Shown: positions 33,690 through 41,162 of the stretch, piece by piece
How the letters are laid out: every line of letters starts with the position of its first letter
How positions within the stretch are numbered: the stretch's first letter is position 1
Assembly: GCF_001650875.1 (NCBI RefSeq)
Contig: NZ_LXYI01000023.1
Location: 62,001-126,000, forward strand
DNA from: Sulfitobacter sp. EhC04
GTDB lineage: Bacteria > Pseudomonadota > Alphaproteobacteria > Rhodobacterales > Rhodobacteraceae
Length of the DNA stretch: 64,000 nucleotides
Direction of reading: 5' to 3'
Notes under the pieces: generated by a model
Seen by the model: the letters and a program-made list of their open reading frames with translations, nothing else
Database searches by the model: none
What the model was told of the DNA's origin: nothing
Made by a program: the position numbers and the translations under genes

Positions 33690-35206
33690 CCCGGCTCGAT
33701 CGCATCGCGGCGCGGCGGGGCACGCCACAGGAATCCGGGCTGATCAGTCTGGCAATTCTCGCTGTGGGCGGTCAGGGCGGCGGGGTCCTGACGAAACTGA
33801 TCGTCGAACTGGCAGAGGCCAACGGATATTTTGCGCAAAGTACATATGTGCCGGGCGTCGCGCAGAGAACCGGTGCAACGCTCTACTATGTTGAGATTGC
33901 GCCAAGGCGGTCGGTGCCGCCCGTCTTTTCGCTCATGCCGAGTGAAGGGCACGTCGATGTTGTCATCGCCGCAGAACTGATGGAGGCCGGGCGCGCCGTT
34001 CAACGCGGAATCGTAACCTCGGACCGAACGCTGCTGCTTGCGTCGAACCACCGCATCCTCACCATCGGGGAAAAAGCGGTTCCGGGCGACGGGACGGTCG
34101 AACCTGATGAAGTACAATCCGCGCTCTTTGACGAGGCGAAGCGATCCATCGTCTTTGACATGCAGCGAATGGCAAGCGAGACCGGAAGCCACATTTCGAC
34201 AGTGATGTTCGGCGCGCTTGCCGGGTCCCAGGCGCTGCCATTCGACAGGGCGGCTTTCGAGCGTGTCATGCAGGCAAACGCCCGTAGCGATGCCGATCTG
34301 TTGGCATTCGCGCGGGCTTATGACCTCAAGCCGGTGTCGGGCCAGAAAGACGAAATACCCACGGGGCTTTCCGTGAAGCCTTCGGGCCTTGACGCATTTG
34401 AACATCGTCTGAGCGGGCTGCCGGATTCTGTGCGACCCATGGCTGAGGCGGGCCTGAAAAAGATCGTGGACTACCAGGACATCGCTTATGGCGAAGAATA
34501 TCTCGACGGTGTTGAAGATGCGGTTGAAAGGGGTCGCGATGGCACATTTGCGGAAGCCTTTGCGAAACATCTGGCCAACGCCATGTGCTACATGGACATT
34601 CTGCGCGTAGCGGACCTGAAGACGCGCGCATCGCGGTTCGCGCGCATCGAACAGGAGTTTACCAAGGGAGCCACGCCCACCTATAGGGTCACCGAGTTCC
34701 TGCATCCGCGCGGTGAGGAATTCATCGCGACCCTGCCGGCAGGTCTTGCTGAACGCATCGACCGTTCGGAGCGGGCCAAGAGGATGGTCGACCGAATCCT
34801 GAACAAGGGGCGCCGGATCACGAGCAACCGGTTAGGTGGCTTCCTTGCTCTCTATGCCATCGCAGGGATGTCTGTCTGGCGGCGAAAACTTTTCAGACAC
34901 AGGCAGGAAATGCGTTGGATTTCCCGATGGCGGGACCTTGCGTTCGACATCGTGGCAGAAGATCCGGCACTCGCCACCGAGGTCGTTCGCGCACAGCGGC
35001 TGATAAAAGGCTACGGTGACACGCACGCACGCGGAAGCGGGCACTACGACAAGGTCATCGAAGGCATCGGGCTGGTCCGGGGCCGCGCCGATGCGGCTGA
35101 TTGGGCGCGGAGATTCATTGCGGCGGCTCTTGCAGACGAGTCCGGTGCCGCGCTGGACGGGGCGTTGGCGACTGTTCGCGGTTTTGTTGATGTCGGGCCG
35201 CAGTGA
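33686..35206 (+). CDS. iorB: IorB-like oxidoreductase subunit with long C-terminal extension
   Basis: 506 residues, overlapping iorA (ATGA). The N-terminal 200 residues are the pyruvate oxidoreductase gamma domain (LAVGGQGGGVLTKLIVELA, then YVPGVAQRTGATLYYVEI). Classical IorB is about 200 residues, but this one continues for about 300 more with a mainly helical, basic region similar in kind to the DUF6537 extension of large proteobacterial enzymes. It therefore represents a large-enzyme architecture split between two genes. The start at 33686 is set by the overlap. Function is as for iorA. Confidence 0.86.
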   Translation: MTRLDRIAARRGTPQESGLISLAILAVGGQGGGVLTKLIVELAEANGYFAQSTYVPGVAQRTGATLYYVEIAPRRSVPPVFSLMPSEGHVDVVIAAELMEAGRAVQRGIVTSDRTLLLASNHRILTIGEKAVPGDGTVEPDEVQSALFDEAKRSIVFDMQRMASETGSHISTVMFGALAGSQALPFDRAAFERVMQANARSDADLLAFARAYDLKPVSGQKDEIPTGLSVKPSGLDAFEHRLSGLPDSVRPMAEAGLKKIVDYQDIAYGEEYLDGVEDAVERGRDGTFAEAFAKHLANAMCYMDILRVADLKTRASRFARIEQEFTKGATPTYRVTEFLHPRGEEFIATLPAGLAERIDRSERAKRMVDRILNKGRRITSNRLGGFLALYAIAGMSVWRRKLFRHRQEMRWISRWRDLAFDIVAEDPALATEVVRAQRLIKGYGDTHARGSGHYDKVIEGIGLVRGRADAADWARRFIAAALADESGAALDGALATVRGFVDVGPQ

Positions 35207-35298
35207 GCCGCTCGAATGCCATCGCTCGAAGGGTGCTTCCTTGCGCGGTGGCGGGGGCAGGTCGCTTTGGCGGGACAGCACACCTTGACACGATCAAA

Positions 35299-35318
35299 AA
35301 TCTATAGATCAATAGAAT
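35299..35318. promoter_or_regulatory. TetR operator copy 2, before the methyltransferase operon
   Basis: The right arm CAATAGAAT (35310-35318) is identical to that of the palindrome at 28596-28604, and the left arm AATCTATAG (35299-35307) matches it at 7 of 9 positions, again with a 2-bp spacer. A TTGACA box lies just upstream (35285-35290). The 170-bp gap also holds the promoter for 35377. Confidence 0.7.
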
Positions 35319-35376
35319 TTATTATTTCACCGGTCTGCATAACTGCAGTTCGGTTCCGAACTGGAAGGAAGACCTG

Positions 35377-36825
35377 ATGAACGCTGACAAAACGAGATCG
35401 TTGTCCGATCTGCTCGAAACCATCCCCAACGTGACGGATCACCTTTTCCGGAATGCGCCGAAGAATGCGCTGACGATCTTTACGCAGATGATGCCGGGCG
35501 ACGGCGTGCGCCCGGAATTCACGACCTGGCGCGACGAGCAGTGGGCCTGGCGCAATGCCATCGCCCTGCATGACCAGAGTTATCACATGAACTCGACCCA
35601 TGTGCGCGGCCCGGATGCGCTCGCATTCACGCAGTACCTCTCCGTCAATTCGTTCCGAAACTTCGAGATCGGCGCTGCAAAGCAACTCGTCTGTTGTTCG
35701 CCCGAAGGCTATCTGATCGGCGACTCGATCCTCTATCGCATGGGGGAAAACGACTATATGGTTGTGGGCAACCCGGCGACGAATGAATGGGTCGAATACA
35801 ACGCGGAAGTGCTCGACTTCGACGTAAAGACCGAAAGCGATCCGATGTGGACGCTCAACAAGGCCAAGAAGCGGGAGTTCTATCGGTTTCAGGTCGAGGG
35901 GCCGAAAGCCTGGGAGTTGCTGGAAGAACTGAACGGCGGCCCGCTTCCGGAGATCAAGTTCTTCAAATCGGCCGAGATAAACCTGGGCGAGCACAAGGCG
36001 CGTGGCATGCGCCACTCCATGGGTGGAATGCCAGGTCTCGAAATCTACGGACCCTGGGATGAATATCGGGCGGTCAAAAGCCTTTTTCGAAAGGCCGGGG
36101 CCAAATATGGTCTGCGTATGGTCGGGTCCATCGCCTATTTCACCACAGTGATCGAATCCGGGTGGTGGGCTGTTCCCGTTTCCGCAGTCTACACGGGTCA
36201 GGGAACCAAAGGCTACCGCGATTGGATGTCGGACAAGAACGCCTCGATGCGCATGTCGCTTGGCGGCAGTTTCTATTCCTCCGACATCGAAGATTATTAT
36301 GTGACCCCGTTCGATGTGAACTATGGGCACATCATCAAGTTCGACCACGACTTCATCGGCCGCGATGCGCTGGAGGCGATGGCAGGCAAGCCGCATCGCA
36401 AGAAAGTGACGCTGGTCTGGAATGCCGACGACGTGATGAAGGTACAGCAGAGCCAGCTCGAAGATACGGGCGAAACCCCGCCGCTTCCCATTTCGATCCC
36501 TCTCGCTGCGACCGCACGGATGCATTACGACAAGGTGACGGATTCCGACGACAACATGATCGGTATCGCCACCTATCCCGGCTATACTGCGAACGAGCGC
36601 GCGATGATGTCGCTCGCGACGATTGACGAGGCCTTTGCAGCGCCCGGTACAGAGGTGATCCTGCATTGGGGTGAAGATGGCGGCGGGTCCCGCAGCGCGG
36701 GCAATCTCGAACCGCATCGCCAGGTGAAGATTCGTGCAACCGTCGCGCCCAGCCCTATTTCCAAAGCTGCGCAAAGTTATCGGTCGGACATTGGTATCAA
36801 GCGCGGATCGCTCGACGATGTTTAG
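35377..36825 (+). CDS. Aminomethyltransferase-fold O-demethylase, LigM/DesA-like
   Basis: 482 residues, close to the 471-residue LigM. The GcvT/aminomethyltransferase fold is seen in FRFQVEGP-type and GLEIYGPWDEY segments and in a C-terminal beta barrel with LPISIPLAATARM and NEVILHW-type strands. LigM and DesA take the methyl group from vanillate, 3-O-methylgallate or syringate to tetrahydrofolate. No ligH/metF gene follows, so methyl-THF must enter core C1 metabolism. It starts 13 bp after GGAAGG and leads the second TetR-controlled operon. Dimethylsulfoniopropionate demethylase (DmdA) is in the same fold family and is the main alternative; length and context favour an aromatic ether. Confidence 0.78.
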   Translation: MNADKTRSLSDLLETIPNVTDHLFRNAPKNALTIFTQMMPGDGVRPEFTTWRDEQWAWRNAIALHDQSYHMNSTHVRGPDALAFTQYLSVNSFRNFEIGAAKQLVCCSPEGYLIGDSILYRMGENDYMVVGNPATNEWVEYNAEVLDFDVKTESDPMWTLNKAKKREFYRFQVEGPKAWELLEELNGGPLPEIKFFKSAEINLGEHKARGMRHSMGGMPGLEIYGPWDEYRAVKSLFRKAGAKYGLRMVGSIAYFTTVIESGWWAVPVSAVYTGQGTKGYRDWMSDKNASMRMSLGGSFYSSDIEDYYVTPFDVNYGHIIKFDHDFIGRDALEAMAGKPHRKKVTLVWNADDVMKVQQSQLEDTGETPPLPISIPLAATARMHYDKVTDSDDNMIGIATYPGYTANERAMMSLATIDEAFAAPGTEVILHWGEDGGGSRSAGNLEPHRQVKIRATVAPSPISKAAQSYRSDIGIKRGSLDDV

Positions 36826-36848
36826 CTGCATGAAGGGAAGGGCAGGAA

Positions 36849-38267
36849 ATGACGCATCCATCAAACCGCGCCGAGGTGACCCGTCGCCGTTGGAAAGATG
36901 TCTTGGAAACCCATGCCGACGTGCGGAACGCGCCTGTCTCGGACCGCTTCTGGTCCGAGCAGGACACCTGGTCCCGTGATCACATCCGGGCGGTCCAGGA
37001 CCAGAAAGTCGCTTCTGTCGCGCCGTTTCTGTACGAGAACAGTGCCTTCTATCGCGCGCGGTTCGACAGATTGGGGATGGCGCCTACTGACCTTGCATCA
37101 GTTGATGATCTGATTGCAAAATGGCCCGTCATCACCAAGCAGGAGATGATGGATGACGTCACGGCGAACCCGCCTTACGGAACATACACGGCCTGTGGCG
37201 ATGCAGAGTGGGCGGATCGAGGATGGATGCTCTTTTCGTCTTCAGGCACAACGGGCGTGCCACGCGTGTTCCGCTACACTCATTTTGACCGGCAATTCTG
37301 GGAACAGGCAAATGCCCGCGCCCTGCACTCCGGTGGCCTGCGCAAGGGCGACAGCGCCCTGCCGTTGGTGGGGTTCGGCCCGCATGTCTTTGCATGGGGC
37401 GCACAGTATGCTCTGGCCGCGATGGGTCTTCCGGTCATCCCCGGAGGTGGCCTGGACAGCAAGGCCCGCGTGGACCTGATCCAACGGTTCAATCCCAGCA
37501 CGCTCGTCTGCACGCCATCCTATGCGCTCTATATTGCCAGCGTCATGGAGGACTTGGGCATTGATCCCGCTGCATCCTCGGTCAAGACCCTTGTCATCGG
37601 AGGCGAGGCGGCTTCGGGCGTCGAAGGGACCGGAGACAGGCTCAAGAACCTTTGGGGTGCAAAGATTGCCGAATTCTACGGTTGCACGGAGGTATCACCG
37701 CATTGTGGCGGATATTCCTGCGCTGAGAGCCAGTCTGGCGGCGTGCCGTTCATGCATCTCATGGAAGATATCCAGATCTGGGAAACGGTCGATGCCGAAA
37801 CACTTGTGCCCTTGAACGAAGGCGAACGCGGGTTGACGGTCTGCACCAACCTGTGCTCGGAAACCTCACCGCATCTTCGCTTTCTCGTCGGCGACTACAC
37901 GATGCTCGACAGCACCCCGTGTCCTTGCGGGCGAAATCACCTCAAGGCGATGGGCTGCATGACCGGCCGGGCAGACGACTTGATCAATCTTCGCGGCATC
38001 AAATTCTTCCCGGTTCAAATCGAAGAGGCTGTTCGATCTGTGCCTGGCACGGGCGACGAGTTTCAAATCCGCCTGTCACGGACTGACAGTGGCCTCGACA
38101 CGCTGACAGTTGTTGTCGAACACACCGATCCGGGCGCTGCTGCTCAGGTGGCCGCTGCCGTAAGATCGCGATGCGAGGTTCGGTGTGACGTCGATGTTGT
38201 TGCCCCCAAAACCTTGCCGAAATCCGAGATGAAGGCCAAACGGGTGTTCGACGAAAGGAATATGTGA
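36849..38267 (+). CDS. Phenylacetate-CoA ligase (PaaK)-family AMP-forming ligase
   Basis: 472 residues. The ATP motif FSSSGTTGVPRVFRYT is at about 129-144, FYGCTEVSPHCGG near 276, GDYTMLD near 350, and the PaaK-type tail GRADDLINLRGIKFFPVQIE near 377, with the last conserved lysine in PKSEMKAKR. A CPCG motif (about 358) may bind metal. The gene begins 23 bp after the methyltransferase. It activates an aromatic acid to its CoA ester. Since IorAB would already make an aryl-acetyl-CoA, the ligase may activate the other part or a different entry compound of the same pathway. Confidence 0.87.
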   Translation: MTHPSNRAEVTRRRWKDVLETHADVRNAPVSDRFWSEQDTWSRDHIRAVQDQKVASVAPFLYENSAFYRARFDRLGMAPTDLASVDDLIAKWPVITKQEMMDDVTANPPYGTYTACGDAEWADRGWMLFSSSGTTGVPRVFRYTHFDRQFWEQANARALHSGGLRKGDSALPLVGFGPHVFAWGAQYALAAMGLPVIPGGGLDSKARVDLIQRFNPSTLVCTPSYALYIASVMEDLGIDPAASSVKTLVIGGEAASGVEGTGDRLKNLWGAKIAEFYGCTEVSPHCGGYSCAESQSGGVPFMHLMEDIQIWETVDAETLVPLNEGERGLTVCTNLCSETSPHLRFLVGDYTMLDSTPCPCGRNHLKAMGCMTGRADDLINLRGIKFFPVQIEEAVRSVPGTGDEFQIRLSRTDSGLDTLTVVVEHTDPGAAAQVAAAVRSRCEVRCDVDVVAPKTLPKSEMKAKRVFDERNM

Positions 38268-38692
38268 TGCTGACCAATAAACTTACGCGCCGTGTCGAAT
38301 GGGGTGATTGCGACCCTGCCGGTATCGTTTTCAATCCCCAGTTTTTCCGATGGTTCGATCACGGCACGGCAATGCTTTACGAAGCTGCGGGTTGGCCAAA
38401 GCAGGAGATGCTGGCGCTGTTCGGCGCCGCCGGCTGCCCCATCGTTGAGACGCGCGCGGTGTTCAAGGCACCCTGCCGGTATGGCGAAGATGTCGAAATC
38501 ACGACCGAGATCGTGGACCTAAAAGACCGGAGTTTTGACGTCAAACATACACTGACGAAGAATGGTCATGTCTGTGTCGAAGGTTTCGAGACCCGCGTCT
38601 GGACCGTCAAAGACCCTGAGAAGGGTTTGAAATCGGCAAAGATACCCGACGCGCTGGCCGCGCGATTTCGCGATAGTCACAGTCCTGCCTAG
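38264..38692 (+). CDS. 4-hydroxybenzoyl-CoA thioesterase (4HBT) family protein
   Basis: 142 residues, hotdog fold. The N-terminus has the 4HBT signature VEWGDCDPAGIVFNPQFFRW with the catalytic Asp17. It overlaps the ligase by four bases. It would release free aromatic acid from CoA, which suggests that the CoA ester is a transient needed for one step, such as side-chain removal, in this operon. Confidence 0.9.
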   Translation: MMLTNKLTRRVEWGDCDPAGIVFNPQFFRWFDHGTAMLYEAAGWPKQEMLALFGAAGCPIVETRAVFKAPCRYGEDVEITTEIVDLKDRSFDVKHTLTKNGHVCVEGFETRVWTVKDPEKGLKSAKIPDALAARFRDSHSPA

Positions 38693-38942
38693 ACAGACCG
38701 GCATCGCTTGCTCGACGACATGATCGGGCCTATCACCGCTTTGCTATTACCCGGTTCGACGTTGAAGAGGTATGGCGCTCTGCCAGGTCCAGCATCGACG
38801 TCGAGGTACAGCTTGGGCTGAAGACCGGGCGGCGCGGGGTCGAACAGGTGCGGGTGCCGGAGATCTGATATCCGTGATCCCACCTGCTGGTCCGCGTGAG
38901 GCGGCCCAGTATCGCAATGCTGCGTGGCGAAGTGCCTCCCTC
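38693..38942 (+). pseudogene. Decayed coding fragment before the nucleotidyltransferase gene
   Basis: No start codon or ribosome site supports a whole gene. The forward frame ending at the TGA near 38868 reads like a genuine C-terminus (FAITRFDVEEVWRSARSS ... GVEQVRVPEI) rather than random sequence. The opposite strand has a 64-codon frame that is probably its shadow. The family is not recognised. It may be a leftover of a gene cut by insertion of the downstream island. Confidence 0.3.
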
Positions 38943-39009
38943 GGTAAACGGAAAAGAATTGGTTTACTGATTGCCACGGTAAACCAAAATATATAGGTTT
39001 ACCGTGGCA
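38943..39009. promoter_or_regulatory. Array of four alternating GGTAAAC/GGTTTAC sites before the nucleotidyltransferase
   Basis: Half-sites GGTAAAC at 38943-38949, GGTTTAC at 38961-38967, GGTAAAC at 38978-38984 and GGTTTAC at 38996-39002 are spaced 17-18 bp apart with alternating orientation. The last pair extends to a perfect 14-bp inverted repeat: TGCCACGGTAAACC (38972-38985) and GGTTTACCGTGGCA (38996-39009), around AAAATATATA. The TATATA at 38990-38995 is a likely -10 box. This is the layout of an autoregulatory operator. Confidence 0.75.
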
Positions 39010-39026
39010 GCAACCCGGAGGGCGTT

Positions 39027-40052
39027 ATGGCGAACCTGAGTTCAGTGGCACGCTCCGCTTATGGAGATCTATTGCGTCTTCTGAAAGACGACATGATCGC
39101 GAATGTCCGCGGCTCGCTTGTCACCAAGGAACGTGGCGGCAAGACCTACTGGTACGCAGCCGAGAAAATCGGAAGTGATGTGAAATTCTGGTATATCGGG
39201 CCGGACAATCCCGAGACGCGCAATCGTGTGGACCGCATGAACGAACTGCGCGAGCTGGCATCCGAGCGCAAGCGCGAACGCGCCCGCCTCGCGCGTCTGC
39301 TGCGCGCCGAGGGTATGACGCCGGTGGACCGGGGCACAGGTGGCTTGCTGCTTGCCATGGCCAAAGTCGGAACGTTCCGGCTGGGCGGCACACTCATTGG
39401 CACGAACGCCTTTCGCTTGATGGAGGGAGACCTGGGTGCCACCCTTCCCCTTGGCAGTGTAGCGAACACCGGAGACGTCGACATCGCGCAATTCGAGCGT
39501 CTGTCGGTCGCCTTGCAAGACGCCGTCGAACCATCCCTGGCCCGGACATTTTCGGCGCTCAAATTCGATCCCGTTCAGGGACTTGACCGCGACAGCGTCT
39601 GGCGCTGGCGGCAAAGCGGACAAACGGGCATGATGATCGAATTCCTGACGCCGTCTTTTGATGCCGAAGAAGGCATTCGCGACCTGCCTGCCCTCGGCGT
39701 CAAGGCGCGGGCCCTGCATCATTTGAACTACCTGATCTCGGAACCGATCCACGCCGTCGCGCTTTATCGGGACGGTATCCTTGTGCAGATTCCCCGCCCC
39801 GAGAAGTTCGCCATCCACAAGCTGATCGTTGCTGACCGCCGCCGCGACGGCTCAGGGTCCTTCAAGGCCGAAAAGGACCGCCAGCAGGCCGCATTCATTA
39901 TCGAAACCATGTCCGAGGATCGCCCCTCCGACATCTGGGAAGCCTATGCCGACGCAATGGAGCGCGGCCCCAAGTGGCGCGAGAGGATCGAACGGACGCT
40001 GGAGCGAATGCCAGGCACACAGGCGATGCTGATGAGCTGCGAGGCGGGGTAG
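39027..40052 (+). CDS. GSU2403-type nucleotidyltransferase-fold protein
   Basis: 341 residues after GGAGGGCGTT. A helical N-terminus (1-90) precedes a nucleotidyltransferase core: the glycine motif RLGGTLIGTNAF near 130 and the metal-binding acidic pair TGDVDIAQF near 151, as in the GG/GS-Dx-D pattern. The C-terminal part (about 215-340) has PRPEKFAIHKLIVADRR, a segment found in similar NTases. Proteins of this kind include AbiEii-like toxin NTases, but the cognate antitoxin is not next to it. It stands alone and interrupts otherwise catabolic DNA, so it is probably acquired. Its substrate is unknown. Confidence 0.78.
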   Translation: MANLSSVARSAYGDLLRLLKDDMIANVRGSLVTKERGGKTYWYAAEKIGSDVKFWYIGPDNPETRNRVDRMNELRELASERKRERARLARLLRAEGMTPVDRGTGGLLLAMAKVGTFRLGGTLIGTNAFRLMEGDLGATLPLGSVANTGDVDIAQFERLSVALQDAVEPSLARTFSALKFDPVQGLDRDSVWRWRQSGQTGMMIEFLTPSFDAEEGIRDLPALGVKARALHHLNYLISEPIHAVALYRDGILVQIPRPEKFAIHKLIVADRRRDGSGSFKAEKDRQQAAFIIETMSEDRPSDIWEAYADAMERGPKWRERIERTLERMPGTQAMLMSCEAG

Positions 40053-40111
40053 CATGGCCACCCGCGCAGCGCAGGAACAGAGGTGTTCCTGTCCCGCCCC
40101 GCATTTCGGTT

Positions 40112-40237
40112 GCACGGGCGAGACGTTCGGAACATCAGCGTGATCCTGGTGTCGGCGGCGCTGGCCTCCTGCGCGGTGGCCCGACCGATTCCGTACGATC
40201 CGCCGAACAATGTGCCGCGCGCGCCATTGAGGTCATT
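40112..40237 (-). pseudogene. Remnant of a short-chain dehydrogenase N-terminus
   Basis: Read on the minus strand, this stretch gives NGARGTLFGGSYGIGRATAQ followed by EASAADTRITLMFRTS, which is the N-terminal Rossmann pattern of an SDR (GGSxGIGRATA). It has no start codon in phase, overlaps the end of the dehydrogenase gene (40233) by five bases, and breaks off into unrelated sequence. It is best read as the stub of an SDR gene that once followed in the operon and was lost at the junction with the nucleotidyltransferase island. Confidence 0.45.
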
Positions 40238-41141
40238 CCGCGGCGGGATGAAGTTCGTCCCCGGTGAGCATTTCGGAAAAGCGCGCCATATGCGTGTGAT
40301 CCAGCCCCGGCCCCAGCGCTTTCTGAGCGCCCTGCCACATCTCCCGGCAGAGGATCGCAAAGGGCACCGTGGTGCCGGTCGTTTCGGCCACGCCCAAGGC
40401 GATGCCAAGATCCTTGACCATAAGGTCCAGCCCGAAGCCCGCATTGAACTTGCGCGACAGGACGAACTGCTTGAACTTCTTCTGGGTGGAGTTGTTCATT
40501 CCGGTCGAAACATTGAGCACATCGACCATCAGCGCGGGGTCGAGACCGAAGCGGCTTCCGATCAGGAGCGCTTCGATGCCGATCAGGAACCCGCCTGCCG
40601 ACACAAGGTTGTTGAGCGCCTTCATCGCATGTGCCGAGCCGACCGGTCCTGTGCGGGTGATCGAGCTTCCCATCGTGGCGAGAACCGGTTCGCCCAGCTT
40701 GAAGTCGGCGTCCTCTCCGCCCGCCATGATGGCAAGCTCGCCGCTGATGGCGCGGGAAACGCCGCCGGAGACAGGGCAATCCAGCAAGGTGACATTATGC
40801 GCCGCAAGTTCGGTGGCAATCATCCGGGTGGTATCGGGCACACCCGAGGACATCTCGAGGATCACGGTGCCGGGCTTGAGCCCCGCAATGACGCCAGTGT
40901 CGCCGTCAAGTGCCGCGCGCACGATGTCGGAGGAGGGCAGCATGGTCACGATAACGTCGGCGCGTTCCGCGAGTTCCTTGCCGTGCGCGGCGGCGGTCCC
41001 CCCGGTGACTTTGGCGATCTCGGCGGCTTTGTCCGCGTTCGCGTCGAGCACCACTAAGGGAAAGCCAGCGCCCGCCACACGTTTTGCCATGGGTTCGCCC
41101 ATCGCGCCAAGGCCGATGAATCCGACAGTCGGTTGTGCCAT
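40233..41141 (-). CDS. Beta-hydroxyacid dehydrogenase (3-hydroxyisobutyrate/tartronate-semialdehyde reductase family)
   Basis: 302 residues. The N-terminal NAD(P) site is FIGLGAMGEPMA (8-19), the substrate motif is DCPVSGG (121-127), and the catalytic Lys174 lies in GSAHAMKALNNLV. The family includes 3-hydroxyisobutyrate dehydrogenase, tartronate semialdehyde reductase and related enzymes. It lies 21 bp after dctM of TRAP set 5 and is the last gene of that leftward operon. Substrate not determinable from sequence. Confidence 0.88.
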   Translation of the reverse strand: MAQPTVGFIGLGAMGEPMAKRVAGAGFPLVVLDANADKAAEIAKVTGGTAAAHGKELAERADVIVTMLPSSDIVRAALDGDTGVIAGLKPGTVILEMSSGVPDTTRMIATELAAHNVTLLDCPVSGGVSRAISGELAIMAGGEDADFKLGEPVLATMGSSITRTGPVGSAHAMKALNNLVSAGGFLIGIEALLIGSRFGLDPALMVDVLNVSTGMNNSTQKKFKQFVLSRKFNAGFGLDLMVKDLGIALGVAETTGTTVPFAILCREMWQGAQKALGPGLDHTHMARFSEMLTGDELHPAAE

Positions 41142-41162
41142 AGGTAGTCCTTTTGTCTTTGG

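Noticed and set aside
40083-41057. A 324-codon plus-strand frame with a lipoprotein-like opening
   Set aside because: It mostly overlaps the dehydrogenase gene on the other strand and lacks a ribosome site; the opening with LVSAALASCA comes from the remnant SDR region read in reverse.
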